NCBI RefSeq assembly: GCF_000765905.2
Contig: NZ_JRPL02000001.1
Coordinates: 1-64,000, forward strand
Length of the DNA stretch: 64,000 bases
Origin: Helicobacter trogontum
GTDB lineage: Bacteria > Campylobacterota > Campylobacteria > Campylobacterales > Helicobacteraceae
Direction of reading: 5' to 3'
Within the stretch, counting starts at the first letter, position 1; each line of letters starts with the position of its first letter. The notes under the pieces were generated by a model, which worked only from the letters and a program-made list of their open reading frames with translations, ran no database searches and was not told where the DNA came from. The position numbers and the translations under genes are program-made. This document shows, in pieces, positions 8,486-27,187 of the stretch.

Positions 8486-9106
8486 TTACGTAGAGCTAGA
8501 TTCCAATTTCAAATCTTCAAAACTTTGATTTTGTCCTACAAACACGCACAACGCCTTGATAAAACGTTCAATTTCTACATTTTTTTCCTCCCAAGTCTTA
8601 CCTATTACGCCTTGCAATAGCCAGAAGCCATCAATCCCAAGCGATAAAAATTCGCTTAAATCACGCATTCTGCTTTTTTTTACCTTACTTGCTTGCGTGG
8701 TCTCAATGCTTTGCAAGATCAGATAATGTGTATGCTCTTTGAGATTTTCAATATAACGCGTAAAAAGTGTATTTTGCGATGTAACCGCATATAAAAACAT
8801 ATCCTCATAAAATTTACAAAACTGCTTATTATAGGTATTATCAATGCAGTATGCTTCAAATATTTTACGCATCTTAGATTCTAGGGTTTTACAAGCATAG
8901 AGCTCTTTTTCTGTCTTATAACGATAGTTTTGGGCGTCCCTACAAAGTGCCTCATATACAAGAGCATCCTTATCCTTAAAAAAGTGATAAAAGGAGCCTT
9001 TTGAAATATGATGATTCTGCAAAAATTCATTAAGTGAGAAATGCAAAATGCCTTTTTGATATAGCATAGGAATGGCAACTTGCAAGATATGATCTTTTGT
9101 CATCAT
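8486..9106 (-). CDS. TetR family transcriptional regulator
   Basis: A 206-residue protein. The N-terminal helix-turn-helix (about residues 22-48, FSLNEFLQNHHISKGSFYHF) matches the TetR DNA-binding domain. The C-terminal ligand domain is helical and not assignable to a subfamily. It is first in the tetR - ykkC-like - ykkD-like unit, so it is inferred to repress its own operon until an efflux substrate binds. The start could be either of two adjacent ATG codons. Confidence 0.9.
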   Translation of the reverse strand: MMTKDHILQVAIPMLYQKGILHFSLNEFLQNHHISKGSFYHFFKDKDALVYEALCRDAQNYRYKTEKELYACKTLESKMRKIFEAYCIDNTYNKQFCKFYEDMFLYAVTSQNTLFTRYIENLKEHTHYLILQSIETTQASKVKKSRMRDLSEFLSLGIDGFWLLQGVIGKTWEEKNVEIERFIKALCVFVGQNQSFEDLKLESSST

Positions 9107-9118
9107 TATATCTTCTCC

Positions 9119-9124
9119 ATTATA
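9119..9124 (-). promoter_or_regulatory. -10 box of the tetR-SMR operon
   Basis: TATAAT on the minus strand in AAGTATATAATGG, 12 bases upstream of the tetR start. The leader would be very short or nearly leaderless. Confidence 0.5.
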
Positions 9125-9154
9125 TACTTAAACAACTTTTACTTATTTTAGTTT

Positions 9155-9167
9155 GGAATAGCTATCC
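9155..9167. promoter_or_regulatory. Possible TetR operator
   Basis: GGAATAGCTATCC is an imperfect palindrome around a TAGCTA core. It lies about 30 bases upstream of the -10 box of tetR, a reasonable place for a repressor site. Only position and symmetry support this. Confidence 0.25.
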
Positions 9168-9705
9168 TACAAATCAAAATCTTTCGACGATAAAACCTAC
9201 ATAAATAACTTGAAAAATCTCACAAAAAACTTCTCTCAAGGTATAAGGCTGATAAAACTTCTCATGGAACTTAAATCCCATATCTTTTTATTCAAGCGCA
9301 AATAAGGTTTTAATCAACAATTGATACAAAAAATTATATCATATATTTCTTAATAAAACTAAACTAATGGTCTAATATATTAAAGAATTTAGAAACTAAT
9401 CTTTAGTCTTAAACCCTAGAGAAATAACGCAAAATTAAAGAGAGAAAAACATTCTATATTGGCTATAAAAAGCATTTAAGCTTAATTTATTTTTATTTTT
9501 TAAATTATATTGGCTTTAAGTGTTTGCAAGATTTATGATCTTACACAACATTCTTATATGCAAGACTACAGGCTTAAAATATCAAAAAACAAGTTTTTAT
9601 AACAGGGTTACGATGTAAAAAATCATATTATTTTATATATGTAGTATTTTTTGGAATGATTTTTGTTTATGTTGGATTGAGACTTTATGTCTTTTCTTGT
9701 TTTGT
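9168..9705. other. Gene-free AT-rich stretch upstream of tetR
   Basis: About 540 AT-rich bases with no convincing gene. A strong hairpin follows at 9706. Confidence 0.5.
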
Positions 9706-9727
9706 ATCTGTAACTTCGGTTACAGAT
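9706..9727 (+). other. Perfect stem-loop with UUCG loop, unassigned
   Basis: ATCTGTAAC, then TTCG, then GTTACAGAT: nine perfect pairs closed by a UUCG tetraloop, followed by TCTTAA. It is too weak in trailing U for a clear intrinsic terminator and no gene ends just upstream on either strand. It may be part of an unannotated small RNA. Confidence 0.5.
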
Positions 9728-9809
9728 TCTTAACCTCGAATAATATTCTATTACAAACTTTCATAACATTGAGTTTAAAGACTTTATTTTTATATTAATT
9801 AGATTTTGC

Positions 9810-9815
9810 TACAAT
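9810..9815 (+). promoter_or_regulatory. -10 box of tRNA-Glu
   Basis: TACAAT, 13 bases upstream of the mature tRNA 5' end. Confidence 0.5.
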
Positions 9816-9828
9816 ATAAATCTTTTTT

Positions 9829-9904
9829 GACCCTTTCATCTAGAGGCCAAGGATACCGCCCTTTCACGGCGGAGACGAAGGTTCAAATCCTTCAAGGGTC
9901 GCCA
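9829..9904 (+). tRNA. tRNA-Glu (anticodon UUC)
   Basis: A 76-base cloverleaf including encoded CCA. The acceptor stem pairs GACCCUU with AAGGGUC. The anticodon loop CUUUCAC gives UUC. The T arm reads GGUUCAAAUCC. It stands alone, not in the large tRNA clusters. Confidence 0.97.
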
Positions 9905-10339
9905 TCTTATCAAATATATTTAGCTAGCATAAGGCAAAACTCAAACAACATATAAAACTATCGATTAAGATCTTAAATCCTCCATGAATCTAAAAATAAA
10001 CATGAAATATGTAACTACATAATCAAATAATAAATACAACAAGCCTTAGGGTATATAAAATTGCAATTAAGTCATACGCAGATAGTTTAAATATGTGGTG
10101 CATCTCGATATCTGTATATATATGAATTGATTGGATAGATAAAAATTTTATGTATAGTTTCAAAACTATGCTGTTATCATTAAGCTAGAATATGCTGCTC
10201 AAAGCTATAAAGCAGATAGAAACTATCTTAAGCTGTGTTTAAATATGGCAATCTTTAAAAATCAAACCGACTGCCATATTATAATTCAACAACACAGATT
10301 AAATTTTGGTTACTTCTTAGATTGATTGTTAGGGTTAAG
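9905..10339. other. Gene-free spacer after tRNA-Glu
   Basis: 435 AT-rich bases. I see no gene or clear RNA structure. Confidence 0.5.
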
Positions 10340-10453
10340 CTATGCACCTCTATTCCCTTGAGCTTGAGAATATTGTCTATTTACGCTAGAAGTTCCCTTA
10401 TTTACATTCTGCTGATTTGCAGAATTATCTTGAGGAGTTATCTTACCACTCAT
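10340..10453 (-). CDS. Small conserved-looking polar protein, 37 residues
   Basis: The ORF starts ATG with AAAGGA seven bases upstream. The product begins MSGKITPQDNSANQQN and ends SQAQGNRGA. It is rich in Gln, Asn and Gly, with no Cys, no membrane segment and no signal peptide. The NQQNVNKGT...AQGNRG pattern reminds me of short unannotated proteins in Epsilonproteobacteria, but I cannot confirm this. It stands alone, upstream of nothing on its strand for 435 bases. Function is unknown. Confidence 0.6.
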   Translation of the reverse strand: MSGKITPQDNSANQQNVNKGTSSVNRQYSQAQGNRGA

Positions 10454-10801
10454 GCAAAATCCTTTCATAAAAATTTAGATAATATCACACATTAAGACAA
10501 TATAATCATAAAGTTGGTATTAAGCCATGCAATAATCATGCAAGAAGAAGAAAAAACGATTTATCAAGAGTTTTATGCGATTTTTATGAATTTTAGTAAA
10601 AAGTTTTATCATATATTTAACTCTAAACTTTTATACAACATTAATGCACAACATCACCATAAAATGAGTTAGTAATCAAAATAAAAAAGAGTGAAAAGAT
10701 ATGAGGGAGACACAGCTCCCCAAGAAGATTGACACTGCAGCTAAACCAGTAAATCTTAAATCTTATCTTAAGAAGTCTAGATTTTTTGCAGACCGTATCA
10801 T
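10454..10801. other. Spacer between fusA and the 37-residue ORF
   Basis: About 350 AT-rich bases. It holds the upstream region of the small ORF. Nothing else was recognised. Confidence 0.5.
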
Positions 10802-10821
10802 AAAAAGTGCCTATAAAGGCA
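10802..10821 (-). terminator. Terminator after fusA
   Basis: Minus strand reads TGCCT, loop TTAT, AGGCA, then CTTTTTA. A short five-pair stem and a U-tract lie 12 bases past the fusA stop, at the end of the long ribosomal block. Confidence 0.5.
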
Positions 10822-10832
10822 GTCAGATAAAA

Positions 10833-12911
10833 TTAATTGCTACGTTTATCCATAATTTCCTTAGCAATATTGCTAGGCACCTCACCATAATGGTCAAATT
10901 CCATTGTATAAGTGCCTCTACCTTGTGTTGCTGAACGCAAATCGGTAGAATAACCAAACATTTCAGCCAATGGCACAAACGCATTAACAATCTTTAATCC
11001 CATTCTATCGTCCATAGAATTAATCTGCCCACGTCTGCGGTTTAAATCACCGATAACATCACCCATATACTCTTCTGGCACTTCTACTTCTACTTTCATC
11101 ATAGGTTCCAACAATACAGCATTTGCTTTACGACACGCGTCTTTAAACGCCATTGAACCTGCAATCTTAAATGCCATCTCGCTTGAATCTACCTCATGAT
11201 AACTTCCATCATAAAGCGTTACTTTACAATCTACCACTGGGTAACCAGCTAACACACCATTTTGCATTGCTTCTTGAATACCCTTGTCAACAGCTGGGAT
11301 ATATTCTTTTGGAATTACACCACCGCTGATTTCATTTACAAACTCATAACCACTACCTGCTTCTTTTGGTTCAAGTTTAATATGCACATGTCCATATTGT
11401 CCACGACCGCCAGATTGCTTTGCATATTTACATTCTTGTGTAACAGTACCTCGGATGGTCTCCCTAAAAGCAACCTGAGGCTGTCCAACTTCTGCTTCAA
11501 CGCGGAATTCTCGCTTTAACCTATCAACAATGATTTCAAGATGTAACTCTCCCATACCGCCGATAAGTGTTTGACCAGTTTCCTCTTGTGTGCTTACCCT
11601 AAAGCTAGGATCTTCCTCAGCAAGCTTACCAAGCGCTACTGCCATTTTCTCCTGATCTGCCTTTGTCTTTGGCTCAACCGCAATGTGTATAACTGGCTCT
11701 GGGAACTCCATGCGCTCTAAAATCACAGGATTTTTATCATCGCAAAGTGTATCACCTGTCAATGTTTCTTTCAAGCCAACAAAAGCACAAATTTCCCCAG
11801 CATAAACTTCTTTAATGTCCTCTCTCTTGTTAGAGTGCATTTTCAAAAGTCGCCCTACTCTTTCCTTTTTGCCTTTCGTAGAGTTATACACATAACTACC
11901 AGACTCCAATTTACCACGATACACACGCACGAATGTAAGCTGCCCAACAAATGGATCCGTCATAATCTTAAATGCAAGTCCTGCAAATTCGCCATCATCG
12001 CTAGATTCTACAAGCACTTCTTCTTCTGTCTTTGGCTCAATACCCTTGATTTCAGCAACTTCAGTTGGTGCTGGAAGATAATCAACAACCGCGTCAAGCA
12101 ATGTTTGCACACCTTTGTTCTTAAAGCTTGAGCCACAAAGCATAGGGATAAGACTCATATTGTGACAACCTATCTTAATCCCTTTTTTAATCTCTGCTTC
12201 ACTCAACTCTTCACCACCCAAGTACTTTTCCATTAAAGCTTCATCTTGTTCAGCTGCTGATTCTACAAGCTTTTCTCGGTACTCATTTGCCTTATCTACT
12301 AAATCTGCTGGAATCTCTTCTATGTCATACTTCGCACCCATAGACTCATCATTCCATACGATAGCTTTCATTAACACTAGATCCACAACGCCCTTGAAAG
12401 AATCCTCAGATCCAATAGGAATACAGATTGGTACAGGGTTAGCCTTCAATCGCTCTTTAATTTGTGATTCTACATTATAGAAATTTGCACCGATTCTATC
12501 CATTTTATTTACAAACACCATGCGAGGCACACCATATTTGTTCGCCTGTCGCCATACAGTCTCACTCTGCGGTTGTACACCACCAACAGAACAAAATACC
12601 GCTACAGCACCATCAAGCACACGCATAGATCGTTCCACTTCGATTGTGAAATCGACGTGCCCAGGAGTGTCTATAAGGTTGATTTGATGATCTTTCCAAA
12701 AGCAAGTGGTCGCCGCGGAAGTAATAGTAATACCTCTTTCTTTTTCTTGCTCCATCCAGTCCATGGTTGCTGCACCATCGTGTACTTCACCAATCTTGTG
12801 GCTTACGCCTGTGTAAAATAAAATTCTTTCAGAAGTTGTCGTTTTTCCCGCATCAATATGTGCAGCAATACCAATATTGCGTATCTTATGTAAAGGGGTT
12901 TTTCTAGCCAT
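10833..12911 (-). CDS. fusA: Elongation factor G
   Basis: A 692-residue GTPase that drives tRNA-mRNA translocation on the ribosome. G1 is AHIDAGKT near residue 17, G2/switch region is [10 protein letters not shown] near 60, G3 is DTPGHVDF near 83, and G4 is NKMD near 137. The later beta-barrel, ferredoxin-like and S5-like domains follow, ending [16 protein letters not shown]. Length is normal. It is the last gene of rpsL-rpsG-fusA; tuf is not next to it as in E. coli but lies about 13 kb upstream in the same block. Confidence 0.98.
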   Translation of the reverse strand: MARKTPLHKIRNIGIAAHIDAGKTTTSERILFYTGVSHKIGEVHDGAATMDWMEQEKERGITITSAATTCFWKDHQINLIDTPGHVDFTIEVERSMRVLDGAVAVFCSVGGVQPQSETVWRQANKYGVPRMVFVNKMDRIGANFYNVESQIKERLKANPVPICIPIGSEDSFKGVVDLVLMKAIVWNDESMGAKYDIEEIPADLVDKANEYREKLVESAAEQDEALMEKYLGGEELSEAEIKKGIKIGCHNMSLIPMLCGSSFKNKGVQTLLDAVVDYLPAPTEVAEIKGIEPKTEEEVLVESSDDGEFAGLAFKIMTDPFVGQLTFVRVYRGKLESGSYVYNSTKGKKERVGRLLKMHSNKREDIKEVYAGEICAFVGLKETLTGDTLCDDKNPVILERMEFPEPVIHIAVEPKTKADQEKMAVALGKLAEEDPSFRVSTQEETGQTLIGGMGELHLEIIVDRLKREFRVEAEVGQPQVAFRETIRGTVTQECKYAKQSGGRGQYGHVHIKLEPKEAGSGYEFVNEISGGVIPKEYIPAVDKGIQEAMQNGVLAGYPVVDCKVTLYDGSYHEVDSSEMAFKIAGSMAFKDACRKANAVLLEPMMKVEVEVPEEYMGDVIGDLNRRRGQINSMDDRMGLKIVNAFVPLAEMFGYSTDLRSATQGRGTYTMEFDHYGEVPSNIAKEIMDKRSN

Positions 12912-12925
12912 CTATTATCCTTAAA

Positions 12926-13414
<489 letters not shown>

Positions 13415-13420
13415 TCAAAA

Positions 13421-13804
13421 TTATTTCTTTGCATCTTTTGCTTTTTTAGCACCATACTTACTGCGTGAAACAGATCGTTTTGCAACACCTGCAGTATCAA
13501 GTGCACCACGAATAATATGGTACTTAACACCTGGTAAGTCTTTAACCCTTCCGCCACGCACTAATACTATAGAGTGCTCTTGCAGATTGTGACCAATACC
13601 CGGTATATAACTAATGACTTCAAACTTACTTGTAAGGCGTACCTTAGCCACCTTTCTAATAGCTGAGTTTGGCTTCTTTGGCGTTGTTGTGTAAACTCTC
13701 GTGCACACACCTCTTCTTTGAGGGCACTCTACTAACGCTGGTGACTTTGTCTTTTTGACAACCTTTTTTCTTTCTTTGCGAATCAACTGATTAATTGTTG
13801 GCAC
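13421..13804 (-). CDS. rpsL: 30S ribosomal protein S12
   Basis: A 127-residue decoding-centre protein. The [12 protein letters not shown] loop and the GHNLQEHS...[10 protein letters not shown] loop are intact, so the Lys residues changed in many streptomycin-resistant mutants are wild type. The start codon is GTG, with AAGGA eight bases upstream. It is first in rpsL-rpsG-fusA, 68 bases after rpoBC. Confidence 0.98.
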   Translation of the reverse strand: MPTINQLIRKERKKVVKKTKSPALVECPQRRGVCTRVYTTTPKKPNSAIRKVAKVRLTSKFEVISYIPGIGHNLQEHSIVLVRGGRVKDLPGVKYHIIRGALDTAGVAKRSVSRSKYGAKKAKDAKK

Positions 13805-13843
13805 ACATCCATCCTTATAATAAAATTTACAAAACTTTTGGCT

Positions 13844-13849
13844 ATTATA
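13844..13849 (-). promoter_or_regulatory. -10 box upstream of rpsL
   Basis: TATAAT on the minus strand in AAGTATAATAGCC, about 40 bases before the rpsL start, between rpoBC and rpsL. It suggests the str genes can be transcribed separately from rpoBC. Confidence 0.5.
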
Positions 13850-13872
13850 CTTAAAAAATGTTTAGATTAAAC

Positions 13873-22536
<8,664 letters not shown>

Positions 22537-22611
22537 TCAAAGTTTTTTAAGAGCCAAATACTCTCGCTAGCCTACTATACATAATACAATAGAGAGAATA
22601 TTTATAAAAAT

Positions 22612-22661
22612 GCAAAAAAGCCTATCCAAAGGTAGATGAGATATCCACCAAAGATAGGCTT
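22612..22661 (-). terminator. Hairpin with U-tract between rplL and rpoBC
   Basis: On the minus strand AAGCCTATC pairs with GATAGGCTT (nine pairs), with further GGT.GAT/ATC.ACC pairing inside, followed by a run of T and GCA. It starts about 30 bases after the rplL stop. It could act as a partial terminator that lowers rpoBC relative to the ribosomal genes, as an attenuator does between rplL and rpoB in E. coli. The degree of read-through is unknown. Confidence 0.7.
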
Positions 22662-22689
22662 ACAAAAGCTTACAATGCAAGGCTAAAAG

Positions 22690-23067
22690 TTATTTTACTT
22701 CTACTTTTGCACCAGCTTCCTCAAGTTTTTTCTTAAAGTTTTCAGCATCTTCTTTGCTTACACCCTCTTTAAGCGTGTTTGGTGTCTTTTCTGTTGCCTC
22801 TTTAGCCTCTTTCAAGCCAAGACCAGTAATTTCTCTAACAGCCTTAATAACATTAATTTTATTCGCACCTGCATCAACAAGTACAACATCAAATTCTGTT
22901 TTTTCTTCTACTGCAGCACCAGCACCTCCACCAGCCACTGCACCAGCAACAACAGTTGGTGCGGCACTTACGCCAAACTTCTCTTCAAAAGCCTTTACTA
23001 GCTCTGATAACTCTAAAACAGACAAACTACCTATATATTCTAACACATCTTCTTTTGAAATTGCCAT
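22690..23067 (-). CDS. rplL: 50S ribosomal protein L7/L12
   Basis: A 125-residue stalk protein that recruits translation factor GTPases. The N-terminal dimerisation helices (1-35) are followed by an Ala/Gly-rich hinge (about 37-55) and the C-terminal domain with [13 protein letters not shown]. Its start sits one base after the rplJ stop, and AAGGAG inside the end of rplJ serves it, so translation is probably coupled. Confidence 0.98.
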   Translation of the reverse strand: MAISKEDVLEYIGSLSVLELSELVKAFEEKFGVSAAPTVVAGAVAGGGAGAAVEEKTEFDVVLVDAGANKINVIKAVREITGLGLKEAKEATEKTPNTLKEGVSKEDAENFKKKLEEAGAKVEVK

Positions 23068-23068
23068 A

Positions 23069-23557
23069 TTAAGCTCCTTGCTCTTCTTTTTGTTTTCTTA
23101 AATTATCTAATCCTGTCGCAAAATATCTTGCAGGTGCCGTCCATACAGACAACAACATGCCAATCAATTCATCTTTGCTTGGCAATTTAGACACCGCAGT
23201 AATATGCTTAGAATCCACGATTTCGCCATCGAAATAACCAAATTTAACACTAAATTTCTCGCTATTTGCTTCTTGAAATTTGCACACAACCTTCGATAAA
23301 GAAATCTGATCATTTGACCAAATATAAATATTTGTGTCCTTAAGTTCAGTTTCTTTGTAACCTGCTTGTTTTAGTGCAATATTCGCAAGTTTATTTTTAA
23401 TAACTTGCACACAAATATCAGAATCCTTAGAACTTCTACGTAAAGCTTCTAATTGTTTTACTTGCAATCCTCTATAATCACAAATAATCATTGCACTAGC
23501 ATTCTTGAAACTCTCGGTTAAACCTGCTACAAGTTGCCCTTTCTCTTCTCTAGTCAT
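23069..23557 (-). CDS. rplJ: 50S ribosomal protein L10
   Basis: A 162-residue protein that anchors the L7/L12 dimers to 23S rRNA. The N-terminal rRNA-binding domain includes [19 protein letters not shown]. The C-terminal helix ([18 protein letters not shown]) is the L12 attachment site. It is preceded by a 94-base spacer with features of an L10 leader and by GGAGG before ATG. Confidence 0.97.
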   Translation of the reverse strand: MTREEKGQLVAGLTESFKNASAMIICDYRGLQVKQLEALRRSSKDSDICVQVIKNKLANIALKQAGYKETELKDTNIYIWSNDQISLSKVVCKFQEANSEKFSVKFGYFDGEIVDSKHITAVSKLPSKDELIGMLLSVWTAPARYFATGLDNLRKQKEEQGA

Positions 23558-23651
23558 ACATCCTCCTTTCAGCCTTCAAACCTATACGGGGTAATTTTTA
23601 AGCTTTACGCCCCAGTAGTCTCTAGCCCAAGATAAAAAGATTTATAGGTCT
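23558..23651 (-). promoter_or_regulatory. Possible L10 leader
   Basis: The 94-base spacer between rplA and rplJ is unusually long for this block. On the minus strand it contains GGGCTAGAGACTACTGGGGC and ACCTATA/TATAGGT arms that can pair. Many bacteria have an L10(L12)4-binding leader here that represses rplJL. The match is by position and partial structure only. Confidence 0.4.
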
Positions 23652-24356
23652 TTATTTCACATCCATAAGCTCTTGTGAATCCACTTTGACTGATGGACTC
23701 ATTGTTAAAGAAAGATTGCTTGATCTAATATACTTTCCTTTTGCAGTGCTTGGCTTCAACCTATTAATAGTTTTTACAAATTCAACCAAGTTATCAAGCA
23801 ATTTATTATTATCAAAACTCGCTTTACCAATAGGGCTGTGAATATTTCCCTTCTTATCTACACGGAAATTGACTTGTCCGCTCTTTGCATTTGCAACTGC
23901 CTTTGCTACATCAGCAGTAACGGTTCCTGTTTTTGGATTCGGCATAATACCCTTTGGTCCTAATATCCTACCAACTTTACCGACAAGTGGCATCATATCT
24001 GGCGTAGCAATTACCATATCAAAATCTATGTTGCCATTTTTAATCTGATCTGCTAAATCCTCATCTCCAACCACATCAGCACCTGCCTTGCGTGCTTCAT
24101 CAGCTTTTAAATCCTTGGCAAACACAGCAACTCTCACTGTTTTTCCAGTACCATGTGGCAACACAACTGCACCACGAATCATCTGATCAGCATGACGTGG
24201 ATCAACACCAAGCCTCAAAGCAACTTCCACAGTTTCATCAAATTTCGCAGAAGCAAGAGATTTTACTATGTTTATTGCAGATTCCATATCATAAGTTTTA
24301 TCACAATCAATTTTTTGAGATAAAGCTTGCAATCGTTTTGACATTTTTTTCTTCAT
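23652..24356 (-). CDS. rplA: 50S ribosomal protein L1
   Basis: A 234-residue protein of the L1 stalk, acting in E-site tRNA release. Family marks are the [12 protein letters not shown] and VLPHGTGK segments and [18 protein letters not shown]. The longest frame begins at a TTG at 24368, but ATG at 24356 has GGAGAG five bases upstream and gives the usual N-terminus [12 protein letters not shown], so I chose it. It follows rplK closely in the rplK-rplA-rplJ-rplL order. Confidence 0.96.
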   Translation of the reverse strand: MKKKMSKRLQALSQKIDCDKTYDMESAINIVKSLASAKFDETVEVALRLGVDPRHADQMIRGAVVLPHGTGKTVRVAVFAKDLKADEARKAGADVVGDEDLADQIKNGNIDFDMVIATPDMMPLVGKVGRILGPKGIMPNPKTGTVTADVAKAVANAKSGQVNFRVDKKGNIHSPIGKASFDNNKLLDNLVEFVKTINRLKPSTAKGKYIRSSNLSLTMSPSVKVDSQELMDVK

Positions 24357-24370
24357 ACAACTCTCCAAAA

Positions 24371-24796
24371 TTAATCTACTATTTCAACACCCATGCTTCT
24401 AGCACTACCTGCAACTATCTTTTTTGCCTCTTCAATATCGGTGGTATTTAAATCCTCCATCTTTGTTTTTGCAATCTCCTCAAGTTGCACTTGCGTAAGT
24501 TTACCAATCTTATTTTTTAAAGGGTTATCAGAACCTTTTGTCAATTTTGCAACATTCTTAATCAAGTCTGTCACAGGTGGCTTTTTGGTAATAAATGTAA
24601 AACTTTTATCTTGATATACAGTGATAATAACAGGGATATTAAAGTTGCCCATATCCTTTGTCCTCTCATTAAAAGCCTTACAAAATTCCATAATATTAAC
24701 ACCTCTTTGTCCGAGAGCTGGACCCACTGGAGGAGATGGATTTGCTTTGCCAGCTGGAATCTGCAACTTTAATTCGCCAACAATCTTTTTTGCCAT
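24371..24796 (-). CDS. rplK: 50S ribosomal protein L11
   Basis: A 141-residue protein of the GTPase-associated centre. [33 protein letters not shown] at the N-terminus is diagnostic, and the C-terminal rRNA-binding domain ends [12 protein letters not shown]. It lies 23 bases after nusG. Pro and Gly positions linked to thiostrepton binding look normal. Confidence 0.98.
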   Translation of the reverse strand: MAKKIVGELKLQIPAGKANPSPPVGPALGQRGVNIMEFCKAFNERTKDMGNFNIPVIITVYQDKSFTFITKKPPVTDLIKNVAKLTKGSDNPLKNKIGKLTQVQLEEIAKTKMEDLNTTDIEEAKKIVAGSARSMGVEIVD

Positions 24797-24819
24797 TGTC
24801 TATCCTTATTTAAAAAATG

Positions 24820-25350
24820 TTAAAGAATTTTTTCAACTTGCACATCATTAATCTCTGTGAGAGTGTTACGACCAAAAATAGAAACATTAAGTTTCAACTT
24901 CTTAGTTTTTATGTCATAGCTCTCCACGACACCAGTGAAGTTAGCAAAAGGTCCATCTGTAATTAGAACAGACTCGCCAGTAACAAATGAAACTTTAGGG
25001 CGAGGTGCAGGTCTATTCTCAATCTTATCTAAGATATTCTGAATGTCTGCTTCACTTAAAGGTGTGGGCTTTTTGCTCTCTCCAATGAATCTACCAACCC
25101 TTGGCAATGACTGAATCATATGCCAAAGCTCTGTATCCAAATTAATATATACGAACACGTATCCTGGATAAATGCTTCTTTGCACTGTTTTCTTCTTCTT
25201 GTCTTTAATTTCAAAAACATCCTCAGTGGGAACAACTATGTTTTTCAAACGGTGAGAGGCATTATTCTGCTCAATAAGATTCTCTATAGCTCTCTTTACA
25301 GACTGCTCACTCCCCGAATATGTTTGTATTGCATACCATTGAAATTCCAT
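24820..25350 (-). CDS. nusG: Transcription termination/antitermination protein NusG
   Basis: A 176-residue protein. The N-terminal NGN domain begins MEFQWYAIQTYSGSEQSV and binds RNA polymerase. The C-terminal KOW domain has SVLITDGPFANFTGVVESYD and contacts Rho or S10. A charged loop KDKKKKT at about residue 50 is a small addition. It lies between secE and rplK, the conserved order. Confidence 0.98.
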   Translation of the reverse strand: MEFQWYAIQTYSGSEQSVKRAIENLIEQNNASHRLKNIVVPTEDVFEIKDKKKKTVQRSIYPGYVFVYINLDTELWHMIQSLPRVGRFIGESKKPTPLSEADIQNILDKIENRPAPRPKVSFVTGESVLITDGPFANFTGVVESYDIKTKKLKLNVSIFGRNTLTEINDVQVEKIL

Positions 25351-25380
25351 TAGTTATTCCTTACTTATCAGCAACAATTC

Positions 25381-25560
25381 CTAAGATACTATACGTGAAA
25401 TCGTATAATGAAAAAAAACATCTATAACCGCCAAAAACAAGGCAATTATAGAAACAACGACAACAACGGAAACAAATGCGGTTCGCACCTGCTCTTTTGT
25501 TGGAAAAATAACTTTTCCTAACTCATCCTTAGATTCTTTATAATATTTTTTTATTTTCAC
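25381..25560 (-). CDS. secE: Protein translocase subunit SecE
   Basis: A 59-residue, single-span partner of SecY. The amphipathic stretch KKYYKESKDELGKVIFPTKEQV and one membrane helix near residues 31-50 fit the short SecE form. A TTG at 25581 would give a longer product, but it lies only 14 bases from tRNA-Trp. GTG at 25560 has AAGG eight bases upstream and gives the usual length, so I prefer it. It lies between tRNA-Trp and nusG. Confidence 0.9.
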   Translation of the reverse strand: MKIKKYYKESKDELGKVIFPTKEQVRTAFVSVVVVVSIIALFLAVIDVFFHYTISRIVS

Positions 25561-25589
25561 TATAAAAACCTTGATATTCAATCAAATAA

Positions 25590-25666
25590 TGGCAGGCCAG
25601 GAAGGATTCGAACCCTCAACACTCGGTTTTGGAGACCGATGCTCTAACCATTGGAGCTACTGACCT
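25590..25666 (-). tRNA. tRNA-Trp (anticodon CCA)
   Basis: A 77-base cloverleaf with encoded CCA. The anticodon loop CUCCAAA gives CCA. The acceptor AGGUCAG pairs with CUGGCCU. It sits between rpmG and secE, the usual place in this group. Confidence 0.97.
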
Positions 25667-25740
25667 TTACAAACAAATACTAGAAATCTAAAATTCCTAT
25701 GCCCCATAATATGGGACATAACATACAAAACCATAAAAAA

Positions 25741-25914
25741 TTAACTTGTTTTTAGCTTCACTTCTTTATGTATTGTATGCTTATTCAATCTTGGGCAGAA
25801 TTTCTTAAGCTCCAGTTTTTCTGTATTTGTCTTTGCATTCTTCGTGGTGCTATAATTAATATCGCCACATTCAGAACACTTTAATCCAATTTTAACCAAA
25901 TTACCCTTTGCCAT
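25741..25914 (-). CDS. rpmG: 50S ribosomal protein L33
   Basis: A 57-residue protein: [17 protein letters not shown] at the N-terminus and [15 protein letters not shown] near the C-terminus. The CSEC pair and one further Cys (FCP) are present but the fourth zinc ligand is Leu in CPRL, so the zinc site looks incomplete. This is a known trend in L33. It follows tuf by eight bases. Confidence 0.96.
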   Translation of the reverse strand: MAKGNLVKIGLKCSECGDINYSTTKNAKTNTEKLELKKFCPRLNKHTIHKEVKLKTS

Positions 25915-25922
25915 AACTTTTC

Positions 25923-27122
25923 CTATTCAATAATTTTTGTTACAGCACCAGCACCAACTGTTCTACCACCTTCACGGATAGCAAATCTTGTCCCAAGTTC
26001 TAACGCGATAGGATTTAGCAATTCAACAGTGATTTTAACATTATCTCCTGGCATTACGAGTTCAGTTCCCTCTGGTAGGATAATTGCACCTGTAACATCT
26101 GTTGTTCGCACATAGAATTGTGGACGATAGTTGTTATGGAATGGAGTATGTCTTCCACCTTCATCTTTTGTAAGAACATAGATCTCAGCCTCAAACTTTT
26201 TGTGAGGAGTAATTGAACCAGGTTTACAAAGCACCATCCCTCTTTCTACTTCTTCTTTCTTGGTTCCACGCAAAAGTACACCAACATTATCGCCAGCTTC
26301 ACCTTGATCCATCTCTTTGCGGAACATTTCAACACCAGTAACAGTAGTTTTTTGAGTATCTCGGATACCTACGATTTCAACTTCATCACCTACTTTTACG
26401 ACACCTCTTTCAATTCTACCTGTAACAACTGTTCCTCGACCAGCAATCGAAAACACATCTTCCACAGGCATAAGGAAAGTTTTATCAACATCTCTTTTTG
26501 GTGTAGGTATATAGCTATCAACGGCAGCCATAAGATCCAAAATCTTTTGCCCCCATTCACCAACAGTGCCAGCCTTTGCTTCTTCAAGGGCTTTCAATGC
26601 AGAACCACCAACAATAGGTGTATCATCTCCTGGGAACTCATACTCATTCAATAAATCCCTTACTTCCATCTCTACTAATTCAAGTAGTTCTGGATCATCA
26701 AGCATATCTTGCTTATTCAAAAATACAACGATGTATGGTACACCTACTTGTCTAGAAAGTAGAATATGCTCTCTAGTTTGTGGCATAGGACCATCAGAAG
26801 CAGATACAACCAAAATTGCACCATCCATCTGTGCAGCACCTGTAATCATATTTTTTACGTAATCCGCGTGACCTGGGCAGTCCACGTGTGCATAGTGTCT
26901 ATTCTCTGTCTCATACTCAATATGAGAAGTAGCGATCGTGATACCTCTCTCTTTTTCTTCTGGTGCATTATCAATATTGTCATAATCCTTAAGCTCTGCA
27001 AGACCCTTAGTTGCCAATACAGCAGAGATTGCAGCACTTAAAGTCGTCTTACCATGATCGACATGCCCAATAGTTCCCACATTTACATGCGGCTTACTTC
27101 TATTAAATTTCTCTTTAGCCAT
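25923..27122 (-). CDS. tuf: Elongation factor Tu
   Basis: A 399-residue GTPase that brings aminoacyl-tRNA to the ribosome. G1 is GHVDHGKT near residue 19, G3 is DCPGHADY near 82 and G4 is NKQD near 137. Domains 2 and 3 follow, ending [22 protein letters not shown] lies before ATG. It is downstream of four tRNA genes and upstream of rpmG. No second tuf is in the window. Confidence 0.99.
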   Translation of the reverse strand: MAKEKFNRSKPHVNVGTIGHVDHGKTTLSAAISAVLATKGLAELKDYDNIDNAPEEKERGITIATSHIEYETENRHYAHVDCPGHADYVKNMITGAAQMDGAILVVSASDGPMPQTREHILLSRQVGVPYIVVFLNKQDMLDDPELLELVEMEVRDLLNEYEFPGDDTPIVGGSALKALEEAKAGTVGEWGQKILDLMAAVDSYIPTPKRDVDKTFLMPVEDVFSIAGRGTVVTGRIERGVVKVGDEVEIVGIRDTQKTTVTGVEMFRKEMDQGEAGDNVGVLLRGTKKEEVERGMVLCKPGSITPHKKFEAEIYVLTKDEGGRHTPFHNNYRPQFYVRTTDVTGAIILPEGTELVMPGDNVKITVELLNPIALELGTRFAIREGGRTVGAGAVTKIIE

Positions 27123-27187
27123 AACTATCTCCTAAAATAAAATTAAACACAACTATTGAATAAAAAATTCAAAAACCAACGAAAAAC

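Noticed and set aside
25561-25581. TTG start of secE
   Set aside because: It is too close to tRNA-Trp and has no ribosome site; GTG at 25560 fits better.
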